Positions 37,131-47,475 of a stretch of DNA of 64,000 bases are shown one piece after another (position 1 is the stretch's first letter; the number at the start of each line of letters is the position of its first letter). The position numbers and the translations under genes were made by a program. The DNA is from Lepeophtheirus salmonis (Eukaryota; Arthropoda; Copepoda; Siphonostomatoida; Caligidae): positions 53,994,492-54,058,491 of the forward strand of contig NC_052136.2 in NCBI RefSeq assembly GCF_016086655.4, read 5' to 3'. The notes under the pieces were generated by a model. The model saw only the letters and a program-made list of their open reading frames with translations, was not told the DNA's origin and did not search any database.

Positions 37131-37719
37131 GGGGAACAATTAGAGGGTCAAAATTACCACCAATGAAGTTAAACCAAGAATATAATTTATCTTTGAGCGT
37201 TAAATCCAAAACTGATCTCAGTTTTTCTCTGGATCGTCAGGTTTCAAAAATATTTGAGATTATAGTAATTCGATACTATTATCGTTCAGAGACATTTTTC
37301 ATCATTAAGACAATCACCAATTTGAAGTACCATGAATAAAATTGATGTAAAAAGGTCTTTTATGATTATAAAAGTGTTTTTTTAATGCTGTATTATCTTC
37401 TGAACTCGATATTTTTTCATTTTTTGGTGGAAAAAGGATGAAAAAAGGCACTCTTCTTGAGACCATTATAACTTATTCATCATTGATAGTGATAAAGAGT
37501 AAGATAGCTCATAATATAGAAAAATATTTTATATTTTATTTAAAAAAGTACATATTTGAAAAATAAGGATCTCCACGGACTTTAGTTCGATTTGGTATTT
37601 TGTGAGTGATCCCAGTTTTTAGGAGGGTGAATAAGAAAAAATGACACATTATTTTATATTGTGTACGATTCCATTGTCCTCATAACGACTTCATACCCCG
37701 TGATAAATAAAATCATAAA
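37131..37719 (+). repeat. Left inverted arm
   Basis: Inverted partner of 40459-41014. The carboxy end of the minus-strand reading frame (37654-37719) lies inside this arm, so the arm now supplies the last 20 or so codons and the stop. Confidence 0.75.
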
Positions 37720-38922
37720 GCATTTAAAGCATTCTCTATCATAAGGTAGAGCTTTGATAAATTGTTTTATGAGTCCTAGTGTTATGTGGAGAGCTGGGAA
37801 AATAATTTTCTCAGATCCAACTTGTGACTCATTAATAATATTATTATTTCCAGGGGTTAAATTTAGTGTCAGAGACCAATCAGTTTTACCCAATGCTGGT
37901 CTCTAGCTCTGCTGTCCCATAAACATAGAAAACATGGATATTTCGTGTAACCAAGCTGTTGGCCAAGAAGGAAACTCACCATTTTGAGATCAACATAGAT
38001 TATCCACTTGTGTTTATCATAGTGAATTAATTCAAGAACTTTCATAATGTCCCCATACACTTCAGAAAGAATAAAAGAATGTACAATTGGAATAGTATCA
38101 AAAATATTTCCATTGTGTAGAAGGACACATTTTAAAATATTCTTTAAGCTATCTATAAATAATCCCCATTCATCGGCTCGATAACCTAGAGGTCCTAATT
38201 CCTTTAACAAGCCAGGAATGCTGTGGCAATAAAAAATGCCCTCCTTATATTAAAAGTATTCTAGAAAATTATTTTCTCGTTTTCGATAGAATGAGACACT
38301 CACCTCGGGCTTAAGGATTTTTTTCCCCACTCAACCGTGAAGCTAGGAGCTAAGATGCTTTTTTCCCTAATCCTTAATCACGAATCAAATCGTTTAATTC
38401 TTACTAGTCAAATTCTTTATGTTTACAAGATCCGTTTTCTAAAATTTCAAAGTCTGAATCATTTCTTTCTTCAATGTCGCCTTCATTTTCTAAAGGAGAT
38501 TCATATGTTGGTACCGGAATTTCATCAAAATGAGGGATGGGCCTGGTTGCTGAACACAAATTTGGATACACGATATGACTTTTATTTTTATTCGTAAATC
38601 CAAATGTCTTCACCAGACAGAAATAACAATCAGAGAAATGATTTTTTGGTTCTGACCAAACCATAGGTACACCAAACGACATCTTATTCAGTTTTCCTTT
38701 GATCCATCGACTTAAATTTATTTTACAAGTATTACACACTATGTGAGGTTCCCACGCCTTATCTTGATTACCTATTGGCATTTTAAAATAGGCCAAGTAA
38801 GTATGCTTTGTTAAATAATTTATATTCTTTCTCTGACCTATAAATGTGTAACGACCACATATATAGTAAAATAAGTTTGGATTATTTGAGCACGTACGTA
38901 TAGAAGTATTATTTGAAGACAT
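37654..38922 (-). pseudogene. Uncharacterised cysteine-containing protein of a multicopy invertebrate family; possible transposase
   Basis: The first part (38404-38922, starting MSSNNTSIRTC) has cysteines spaced like a zinc-binding domain: YYICGRY near residue 20, then VCNTCKINLSRWIKG, KMSFGVPMVWSEPKNHFSDC and YFCLVKTFGF, VYPNLCSATRPIPH and an acidic linker. After a stop at 38404-38406 the frame resumes VSFYRKRENNFLEYF, a stop, YCHSIPGLLKELG, then (37869-38210) EWGLFIDSLKNILKCVLLHN, WIIYVDLKMVSFL and LLGQQLGYTKYPCFLCLWDS. A frameshift near 37880 leads to IIFPALHITLGLIKQFIKAL before the frame runs into the left arm. I recall this protein type as uncharacterised and repeated in cnidarians, molluscs and crustaceans, with about 200 more carboxy-terminal residues. 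The spaced FIDS and VDLK aspartates with a CxxC would suit an RNase H-like fold; that is inference. Confidence 0.6.
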
Positions 38923-39321
38923 TTTGCAAAACTAAATATTCTGATTTTATGAAAACGATGAGAAAATCAGTACATATAACAGAGATCATCAAGAAATTTA
39001 TTGAAATAAGAAGATAAAACTAACAAATACTTAGAGCTTAGACACTTCTAGATCATTTTCAAGTCTTGATTGAGATTTTAAATGATCTATACTTTCCATA
39101 TTTAAAATATTAGGATGAAAAACATGAATTTTTATATCATCCCGAGGAAAAATATAGTACATTTAATGACTAAGTATTAATAGGGTAGCGAACAAGTTCC
39201 ATCACCACGTATTACAATAGTTATTCTGTTTTCGAATTTGCAATACGGTATTGTTTTTAATATATCTTAGATCATATGAAAGATCATTTCCACCTAATAG
39301 TACCAAAATGATTACATTAAT

Positions 39322-39359
39322 GATTTATGTAATACAATATTGATTGTATTACATAAGTC
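39322..39359. repeat. Palindrome with 17-bp arms
   Basis: gatttatgtaatacaat at 39322-39338 is matched by its inverse at 39343-39359 (attgtattacataagtc) with one mismatch and a 4-base loop. It lies inside the candidate transposon. Confidence 0.7.
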
Positions 39360-39720
39360 AACCATTTTTGTAAAAAATAAAATAATGAACATTGTTTCTA
39401 AAAATATTACTAAAAAGTTCAATTTATAAGTAATTGATAAAATATGTATGCTGAATTGGATAATGCCAAGTCATAAATCGCCTTCGAGACACTACAATTA
39501 TAATTGAATAAAATGAAAGACTTGATATGATATATTTAATTATAATAAATAAAATATTAGGTGAATATTATACATTACCTACAATTATAGAATTTAAATA
39601 TATTAAAAATAACATGCAAAAATATTTCAGTTAATGGAGTGACAAATAACAAATATAAAAGGGGTTTTCATTTGCTTAGATTATTCATCATTATTATTTA
39701 CATACAACATTTTCTTTATG

Positions 39721-40350
39721 AATTAGGACAAAGAAGAGACCCGGGATACTTTATCCTCAACAAGAGATTCTCGAATTCCAATATTTACGGAAGCGTAACA
39801 GGATGAAAACTTAGCCGAAGAAGAAAACCTAACAAAACTAAGCTTCATACTAGAGTAGAGTCTACACGTTCCTTTAGTGGGAATCTCTCCATCTCTATAG
39901 AACAATGAATATATTCAACGGTTGAAACTATGACGGGATCCAGTTACTTTCAGATTCAGATAAAATGCTTTAGATGTGAAATATATTATTAATAATTTGT
40001 TAATTAGGTACTACAACAATGAACAGTTATAGCCATAAAACTAAAATATACTTCCATTTGAAATTGAAATGTAATTTTACTTAGACAATTTTTAAAACCT
40101 ATGATCATTCTTCATTCATGAAAATCTAAAGAAGTGGACTTTTTAGTTCTCCAAGAATTAGGACAAAACGAAGATACTTCTAACTTGATCATCCATCTCA
40201 AGAGATGCTCTTAGTTTTATTCAGAACTCCGTATTTTACGAGGGACGACGTGATGAATATTCATCCGAGAATAACTACAAAGCTCCATAAGAGAGTAGGA
40301 TGGACTCTTTTTTTCGGAAAGGGGATTCTAGGATAGAAACAATTAAGAGA
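39721..40350. repeat. Two diverged direct copies, about 190 bp each
   Basis: Both copies begin gaattaggacaaa (39721 and 40156). Later they share a ggatgaa / tgatgaa word, CCGA-AA words and AGAGTAG followed by a ctct-type end. They are heavily diverged. Subterminal direct repeats are usual in several transposon groups as transposase-binding sites; that role here is a guess. Confidence 0.35.
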
Positions 40351-40458
40351 TCCATTCATAATGAGCAGATAATTTTAATATTCAAAATATACCTAATAGT
40401 AATTAATAATTATTTTATTTGAATTCGAGCGAAGTGCGGTATTATTCATATCTATGTT

Positions 40459-41014
40459 ATGATTTTATTTATCACAGGGTATTAAGTCATTATGAGGACA
40501 ATAGAATCGTACAAAATATAAGATAATGTTACATATTTGCTTGTTCATCCTCCTAAAAAAGGGGATCACTCAGAAAATACCAAATCGAACTAAAGTTCTT
40601 GGAGATTCTTATTTTTCAAATAGGTATTTTTTAATAAAATATAAAATATTTTTCTATAAGAGGAACTATATTACTCCTTATCACTATGAATAATGAATAA
40701 GTTATAATAGTCTCAAGAAGAGTGTCTTTTTTCAGGAAATATGTCGAGTTCATAAGATAATACAGCATTAAAAAAACAGTTTTATAATCATAAAATACCT
40801 TTTTACATCAATTTTATTCATCGTACTTCAACTTGGTGATTGTCTTAATGATGAAAAATGTCTCTGAACGATAATAGTATCGAATTACTATAATCTCAAA
40901 TATTTCTGAAACCTGACGACCCAGAGAAAAACTGAGGTCAGTTCTGGATTTTGCACTCAAAGATAAATTATATTTTAGGCTTAATTTCATTGGTGAAAAT
41001 TTGGTGTTCCCCCC
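40459..41014 (-). repeat. Right inverted arm
   Basis: Inverted partner of 37131-37719. It lacks a roughly 30-bp stretch found in the left arm (about 37412-37442) and has many single-base differences. Confidence 0.75.
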
Positions 41015-43239
41015 GTGTTATAAGTAATATTTCTAATAACTTTTTTGGTTGATTAAATTAAATACCCTAATAAAAATTATCCCTACAATATAAGGGAAAA
41101 ATTATATATATAACTAAAAGAATAAAAAAAAAAGTGATACAAATGAATCCATCTTTCTTTTAACTAGACAAATGATTTATATTTCATTTTATTATTTTTC
41201 AAAATTTAATTTTAACCTTAAATAAATAATTAATTAAGTAATATTTAATGTAAGTTTCGACATAAGAAACGTATTCGAATTCATGCCATTATAGTGCCTT
41301 CCAATGCCTAACGATAATGGATTTGAAAAATGTCGAAATCCTCATGATTGTACATTTAAAAATATATAGATATATTGTAGACCCGTAAGACATTGATGCA
41401 TTTATTAGCTATTCCCCCATATTTTGAAAATGCAAACTTATTAGCGAGCAAGGATCACCATAGTTGATACAGTGATCTCCGTCAGCAAATATGTTATCTC
41501 TCCACTTTGGCATATTAAATGTGATGAAAATCGAATGTATTTTGGGTATTTTAAAAGAAAAAAAGAAAATGAAAATTAAGATGGTTAGAGGAGGAAATTT
41601 ACTTTTAAAACTCCGCTACAAATCCTCAAGATTACTCTCTGTCTTTTATAAATACAAACAAATGTTTAATCAGGTTTTGAATAAAATTTAATGTAGTAGT
41701 TCATTACCCAGAAGTTAAATAATAATCACAAGGGCTTGTAAAAATAAAATTCATTAAAAAAACCAGGACAGCCGAGCAAAACAAAAATTCCTGATTTTCA
41801 TCCCTACATTTAAATCACATGTAATTACAAAATTTTTGATAAAAAGAGTTTGTTTATCAACCATTAATTTATATCAATAACGACTGAACATTGCTTATTC
41901 GAATTGGTTAATGAAATTCATTTTTACTTCATGTCATAAGTAAATAATATAATTTAAGTTATTGACTAGTCGTGGATTAAATTGTATGAATATTAATAAA
42001 AAATTGTTGGTCTTATTTTGTGCAATTATACATTTTTATTTGTTTCAGTTTCTCACATTATGATATATTTCTTTTTGAACATAAATTTATCTTAAACCCA
42101 AGAGGCTTGACTTACATAAAATATATGAGTGGTTTTTTAACGTAAATATACTAACAGATGAAAACACATCAAACAGACGTATCAAACCCATATAAGTGTT
42201 ATACTCTTTTAATGTTTATTAATATATCATACATAAAAGCTGCAAAATTTTGGGAAGGTTGGATTTGTATTCCTAAATTGATATTAAATATTTAACATTC
42301 TAGTTATTAAAGAATTGATATCATTTTGATTTAAATCTTTGCTATACTATTCTTGTTATTATATATCAGATCTCTTTTGTATCTTCATATTCAACTTAAA
42401 AATGGTATGTGGTTTCTTTATTAATTTTGCAGAAAAAAACACTATATGGTCTTTAAGTTCAATCGAAATGCTTCCTGTAGTGAATATATGTAGTACGGTA
42501 TAGAGAGGATGACTTTTATCTGCAAATTAACCCTTTTATCATTTATGATTGTTCTCTTTTTGTTTATTGTATTCCTTCTTCATAAGTATATTTTATAATC
42601 AGAAATAACGTGTAGTTTGATGAATGAAGAGTATTAAAGTGAAACAGAAATTAGTATTGGATCTAATACTACATACACATGATGTAACTCTATATTTGAA
42701 CGAACACAATGGATTGTCGAGGTAAACATTTGGTAAAAGGTTTAAGAATATTGGTTGGAGATGGTTCTTGCTTAGATTTATACTTTCTCCTTTCTGTTTG
42801 CCTCAAATTCTTTTTGATAGAAGTATTATAAATCAAATCCTGACTTTAATTTTGTTTTATACACTCCTTCCATTTAATTTAAAAAAAGGGGTTCTTCGAA
42901 AAATTTGTTGTTCATTCTATAACTTCATAGTAGGTTGATTTTTTTTCTCAAGAAGTCGTATACACTAGAAGAAAAGTAAATATTTCTAGAATATCTTATT
43001 TGGTGTAATAATTGGTATTGGTAACTTAAAATTTGATGAAGATAGAAATTTTTAAATGTGAAATTAACTAACTCCATAAATATGAAATATAACAACTATC
43101 ACTATCTTCTCTATCGATGAATCCAATTTTATAATTTCTCGATACATATTGATAATTAGAGTATCTTTTACATTTGACGTCATTCAAAAAAAATAATGCC
43201 AACAATTTCTTAAGATAAAATTTAATTGTACTTATGTAC
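41015..43239. other. A+T-rich intergenic DNA
   Basis: The plus ORF at 41491-41691 (KEKKKMKIKMVRGGNLLLKL) is short, lysine-rich and unrecognised. Nothing else seen. Confidence 0.5.
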
Positions 43240-43555
43240 ATTGTTGCGCAAGAACGGACGGACTATCCCCGTAGAAATGTTGTCCCATTCTCGAATTAGG
43301 GAGGTTTTCAGTACATCTAAATTTTGAAGAAGTTTTTTACAGGCCTTTTCCTCCAAATTGAATCTATCAGGTACAAATCCGGAATGGAAGGCCACCAAAA
43401 ATCACGATTCAAAAGCCAGGGAGTCTTGCACCATACCTGCTTCATATTGGAAGTATAATAAAAGTCTAAGAACCTTCATTGAAGTGGCTTATGGGAGATG
43501 GCCTTTATCCAAAATACTGTTTATGTAATAGAAGCAGTTAATTTTCAATCCAGAG
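43240..43555 (-). pseudogene. Mariner-like family B transposase tail
   Basis: On the minus strand: KQVWCKTPWLLNRDFWWPSI, PDLYLIDSIW (third-aspartate motif, normally SPDLNPLDYxxW), then in another frame EEKACKKLLQNLDVLKTSLI and REWDNISTGIVRPFL. The block from KACKK to VRPFL also occurs in plus orientation at 45535-45630, which defines a second mariner family here. Only the last third of the protein remains; neither terminal repeat was located. Confidence 0.65.
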
Positions 43556-43562
43556 AGTATCG

Positions 43563-43660
43563 GATGGTTCATTGAAATCTGAACACTTAATAATTCTATA
43601 ATTAATTACGATTGATTGATTCAAATTATTTAATATTTCACTGAATTAATATAACACTGA
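43563..43660 (+). mobile_element. Mariner family A end fragment (copy 4)
   Basis: Starts with ggttcattgaaatctgaaca and continues through attaattacgattgattgat, matching the family A left end seen at 57003 and 60975. It breaks off at the start of repeat R2 (43666). Confidence 0.6.
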
Positions 43661-43665
43661 TTAAA

Positions 43666-43820
43666 AAAGAAGAAATAAAGTTGAGTGATGCCATCAAAGA
43701 CCGAGCAATATAAGTTTTACGACTGATATGCTGTAATAAACTGGACTGGACCGAGACTGAACTAGACGAGAATACTGTTTTCAGTCCTAAATAAGGAATA
43801 CCACAGTACTACTTATATAA
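43666..43820. repeat. Dispersed repeat R2, copy 2
   Basis: Matches 29846-30010: same start (gattaaaaaagaagaaataa), then ggaccgagactgaactagac and cagtcctaaataagga. It is inserted directly after the family A end fragment. Confidence 0.6.
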
Positions 43821-43852
43821 GCTTTTATAATTGCCTGTATAAAACATTAACA

Positions 43853-44444
43853 TCTATATATTAGATAAGAATGTATGTCTTTGTATGTGTGTCTGGGAAT
43901 AACGGACACACTAATGAATGGATTTGGCTGACATTTTTCATGTACTTCCTAAGCCTTTAGAGACGGTTTAGGTATGTACTTTTTTAAAAGAGAAGAAAAA
44001 AGAAGGGGAAAAGGCTGGTTACCACATTTAGTGTGTGTGAAGACTGTAGATGTCCAAATGAATATATTGGTATATATTATTTATAAATGATATGAGGAGA
44101 AGAGTTGCTCTCACAAAAATAGCATGCACATATACATAATTAAACATAGACATGTACACGCACAATAGATGTAGTAATCCACCTTAAGACAAAGGATTTT
44201 TGACAATAATATGGAAATTGAGCGAATGATAGTTCAACGGTCGGTGCTTGAATACTTTTTTCTTCTCTAAACCTTATACCTAATTTCCTTTTAAAAAAAT
44301 TGTACAAAGATACATACCAATATGCAGCGAGAATAATTTTTAGAATTTTACAATCTTTAATAATTTGTTTATATGAGGCAAAAGAGTTCAGAATTTATTT
44401 GAATTTCTTAATGTCCCGGGTAACGTTGGGAAAACCTACTTTAG
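43853..44444 (+). mobile_element. Possible complete non-autonomous Helitron-like element
   Basis: Begins TCTATATATTAGATAAG after an A. It has early words gtatgtctttgtatgtgtgt and aatggatttggctgacattt, typical of the 5' part of many arthropod repeats of this type as I remember them. It ends with a GC hairpin (tcccgggtaacgttggga), a short spacer and CTTTAG followed by T. There is no protein coding and no terminal inverted repeat. These are Helitron rules (TC start, hairpin then CTRR, A^T insertion). About 590 bp; it would depend on Rep/helicase from elsewhere. Confidence 0.5.
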
Positions 44445-45105
44445 TATATATCAAGTAAAAAAATAAATTAAGATTTTCTTCTTCTCTTTATTTTTATTCA
44501 ATATTATTTATATGATGACACTCCAAAAGCCAAAAACTTTTTTCCTTTCTTTTTGTATATGTATATATTTAAAAATAAAAGAAAACAAAATTTTGTTAAC
44601 TCATCAACTTCTTAACAAAAAAGAACATTTTTTGTATAACCAGAAGCCAAATGGAAGTTCCCGATAAGAAACCTCCTTAAAAAAAGAAATACTAATTTTA
44701 TTCATTTTTCATGTGATTTATAAAGTTAAAAAAGGGTATGAAATATATTCCACTTTTCATACAAAAAAGTAAAACATAGTAAAAGTTCTTATTTTGTGCA
44801 TAATGTATCAGAAAATTATGTCTTTTTATTATTGCGGTTTAATGACGAATTTCAGAAAGAGTCTAATATACAAGTAGAATTATATTAGTATTGCTCGGTT
44901 CACTGTTACTTTAAGAGTGCTGGGATATTGACACATTCAAAATGATACTTTACTGAATTCGTATTTGATTATGGAATCGTTGTGCCGTTACGTTATACTG
45001 AAATCTGCCCGCCAATGATATAATCACTGAAATTTCTAAAAAAACAAAAATGTTTTTTTAATAGAGTATTCAGGAGAACTGGCAAAAGCATCTGTATTCC
45101 TTGTA
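44445..45105. other. A+T-rich intergenic DNA
   Basis: Nothing recognised. Confidence 0.5.
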
Positions 45106-45512
45106 CCGAGTAGTTCATAAAAATTTGAATACTTTGAACTTTAAACTTCATCAAGAAATTGTTTATTAGTTAACAATAGAATTTCAACAAAATTAATAAT
45201 ATAAATATATATGTGTCTGAGCTCTCTTAATAATTAATTTAGAAACCCTTAGCGGCAATGATGGGTTCCAGGTGGCGACAGAAGGCCTGGTACCCGTTGT
45301 GGGAGTATTCATCTGTCATGGCGTCCAAGTTTTGGCTGACAGTGACTATGAGGGCCTCGGTGTTTGTATTAAAGACACTGCAGTCCTTCCCCTCGACATA
45401 CGCCAAACGGGTGTGGTCGAGGGGGTTGGCATCAGGGCTGCAAGGGGACAAAAGTGTCAAAAAGTCTCCAACAGAACTCAAAAGAGTCTTGCAGCAGAGA
45501 AGAAGGGGTTTT
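45106..45512 (-). mobile_element. Mariner family A copy 5, 3' half
   Basis: Begins at the family A end (agttcataaaaatttgaata and the following words parallel 207-330). The minus frame at 45239-45481 reads SPCSPDANPLDHTRLAYVEG, then NTNTEALIVTVSQNLDAMTD and ends AAKGF. This is the best-preserved family A transposase tail: the third aspartate motif SPDANPLD is intact. Upstream it is cut off at about 45512, where family B in the opposite orientation begins. Confidence 0.8.
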
Positions 45513-45791
45513 TTCCTCTTTCAAAAGTGGCCTGCAAGAAACCTCTTCTAAATTTGAATCCAATAAAAACCTCCTTAATTCGCGAATGGGACAACATTTC
45601 ACCGGAGATGGTCCGTCCGTGCTTGTTGTGATTCCTTCCTTAACAGACTCAAGACTGTAATTTCGACAAAATAAGTCAATTTGGAATATTTTCTTTTTGT
45701 AATATTCATGTAAAATTATAGGTATTCAATAATATAAATAAAAAAGTTACTTACAATTATATTAATTTTAGAATATTTTGGGTCTACCCTG
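45513..45791 (+). mobile_element. Mariner-like family B, 3' end
   Basis: The plus strand reads VACKKPLLNLNPIKTSLIRE and WDNISPEMVRPCLL, like the minus-strand block at 43240-43420. It ends with ttttgggtctaccctg before TA (45792-45793), which is a Tc1/mariner-type terminal repeat. The 5' part is missing, being replaced by the oppositely oriented family A piece. Confidence 0.65.
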
Positions 45792-47316
45792 TATAAAACA
45801 AATTTGATCATTAATTTGTTTGGTTAGTTCATGTGGAAAAAAATTGTATTTAAATATTACACAATATCTACGCATTGTATTTTAACCTTAATTAATGCTG
45901 CAATTGCATGCACATATATTTTAAATTTAGCTCTATATGTAACTTAAAAAGGAAATATTTTTTTCTCGTAAATTTAGAAAATTAAAAAATTATTTGTATA
46001 AAATAGGTAAACTATACTACTATTATTTCACGTTCACATATTTTACCCAATTAACATTTACTTGACGTATTGTTAATTTATGTCAATCCTAATTTTTTTT
46101 TAAATATGAAAAGCATAACAACCAAATTTAATTATAAAAATCCTTACTCCTATAGAGTGGGGGTTACGAAAAACAAAAAACCAATATTGTTTGTTCTTGA
46201 TGAAATATTATAAAACAATATGATAAAATCTAATAAAATGATATGGTAAAATGAAATGATAAAATGTTGTAGAATTAAATGAGATAATTGAATAAAATTA
46301 GATGAATGAATCAGGGAAAATTGTAATTTAAAATAGAAAAGTAAAATTATTTCATAGAATTTAATGATAAATGCAAAAATAGAAAAAAAAGAAGTCAAAA
46401 TCATGTTAATGAAATCCGGTAATTAAAAATAACGAGGATAAAATCGTCATTAAATACTACTACAAGCTTTGGGTCCCCACTTTGTATATCACAATAGTTT
46501 TTGGTTTCCTTTAGTTAGGAAATTTTCCGATTTGTTATCGTAATAAATAAATTTATCAAAGATTACTATACCTCCAACAGTTAGTTGATTATATGACCTG
46601 TACTTAGGTAAATCAAATAACTAATACATATATCTATGAATTGTTTTATGACTATATAATTTTTTTTGCTTGTAAAAAAAAACTAGATGATTAAAAATAG
46701 GATGTACATTGTGTGTAATATAAACAATAGGTATAAACTTAAAAGCTTTAAAACTCTTATGAAACTTGATTCGTAGTTCTTCTTCATTTTGTAAATAATA
46801 TAGCTGGGAGCTTATGTTACATATGAGACAAAAATAGTCAAAATATATTATTTTATAGTTTTAAATTTTGTAGTATAAACAAAAAGATGTTATCAAAACA
46901 CCTCAGTTAAAAACGCTACAGGTATCGTCGTATAACATAACTTGTGGTTTTATTTTACTTATCTGTAATCTACAATATATATACAACAACGTTTAATTAA
47001 ACAGTCAAGTAATATATACCGTTCTCATAGTTCACACGATCCAACAATAAACAATTACATACTTTTAATACTAATACACTACATTCAATATGTAATGTAA
47101 TACTACAACAAACCATGCGCAACATTACATAAGTTATACACCAACAAAACCTCTCACTACAAGTATCTCAAATCTTCTGACAGGAGGTTTTATCAAATAC
47201 TATATGTATACAAGTATTTGTATTCAAATACGTAAAATATGCATTAATTATTCATTTCATGAGTTCTGAAGTCGTCATATGCTTAAGCTTATATAGAGGT
47301 GAATTATCTAAAAATA
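45792..47316. other. A+T-rich intergenic DNA
   Basis: Simple A/T-rich sequence. The minus ORF at 46150-46404 arises from a taaaatgatatgg-like simple repeat (about 46200-46280). No gene recognised. Confidence 0.5.
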
Positions 47317-47475
47317 CTTGCAGTAGTGCCCGGCATTGCTAGAGTTATTAGGCGTCGTTGAAAGGACATTACGTTATGATGGATAAGCCAGGGAGTACTT
47401 TAGTGTCTATAGCACTATTTGGCTGAGCCGTAGTTTTATCCGCTCGATGCGTCATGTAAAACGCCTGCAAAATTT
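47317..47475 (-). mobile_element. Helitron-like 3' region, inverted
   Basis: Read on the minus strand it contains ctacggctcagcc, then cgacgcctaataactctagc, aatgccgggc and actactgCAAG followed by T: the 3' signature also seen at 7885-7978 and 18283-18345. Its 5' limit was not found. Confidence 0.45.

Larger units (their letters stand above)
38923..40458. other. Non-coding interior of the candidate element
   Basis: A/T-rich region upstream of the minus-strand gene, where its promoter would lie. It contains the palindrome at 39322-39359 and two related direct segments near 39721 and 40156. The ORF at 39723-39905 lies in the first of those segments and is not recognised. Confidence 0.5.
37131..41014 (-). 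mobile_element. Candidate DNA transposon with about 590-bp inverted ends
   Basis: The left arm (37131-37719) and right arm (40459-41014) are inverted copies over their whole length, roughly 85-90% alike by eye. Landmarks are gattttatttatcac near both inner edges, caaatcgaactaaagt, cagcattaaaaaaaca, gtctctgaacgataatagta and a ggggaac word at both outer tips. The interior (about 2.7 kb) carries one broken minus-strand gene (37654-38922) and about 1.5 kb of A/T-rich DNA upstream of it. I could not define a target-site duplication. Long terminal inverted repeats plus a single gene are the architecture of a class II transposon, but an inverted duplication around the gene is not excluded. Confidence 0.55.

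Noticed and set aside
38337..38597. Plus ORF of 86 codons
   Set aside because: Antisense to the cysteine-containing protein gene and its linker.
45258..45660. Overlapping plus ORFs of 97, 119 and 68 codons
   Set aside because: The first part is antisense to the family A transposase tail; only the piece from about 45530 on is a real family B remnant.
46150..46404. 84-codon minus ORF
   Set aside because: Produced by simple taaaatgatatgg-type repetition; residues are almost all I, F, L, S and H.
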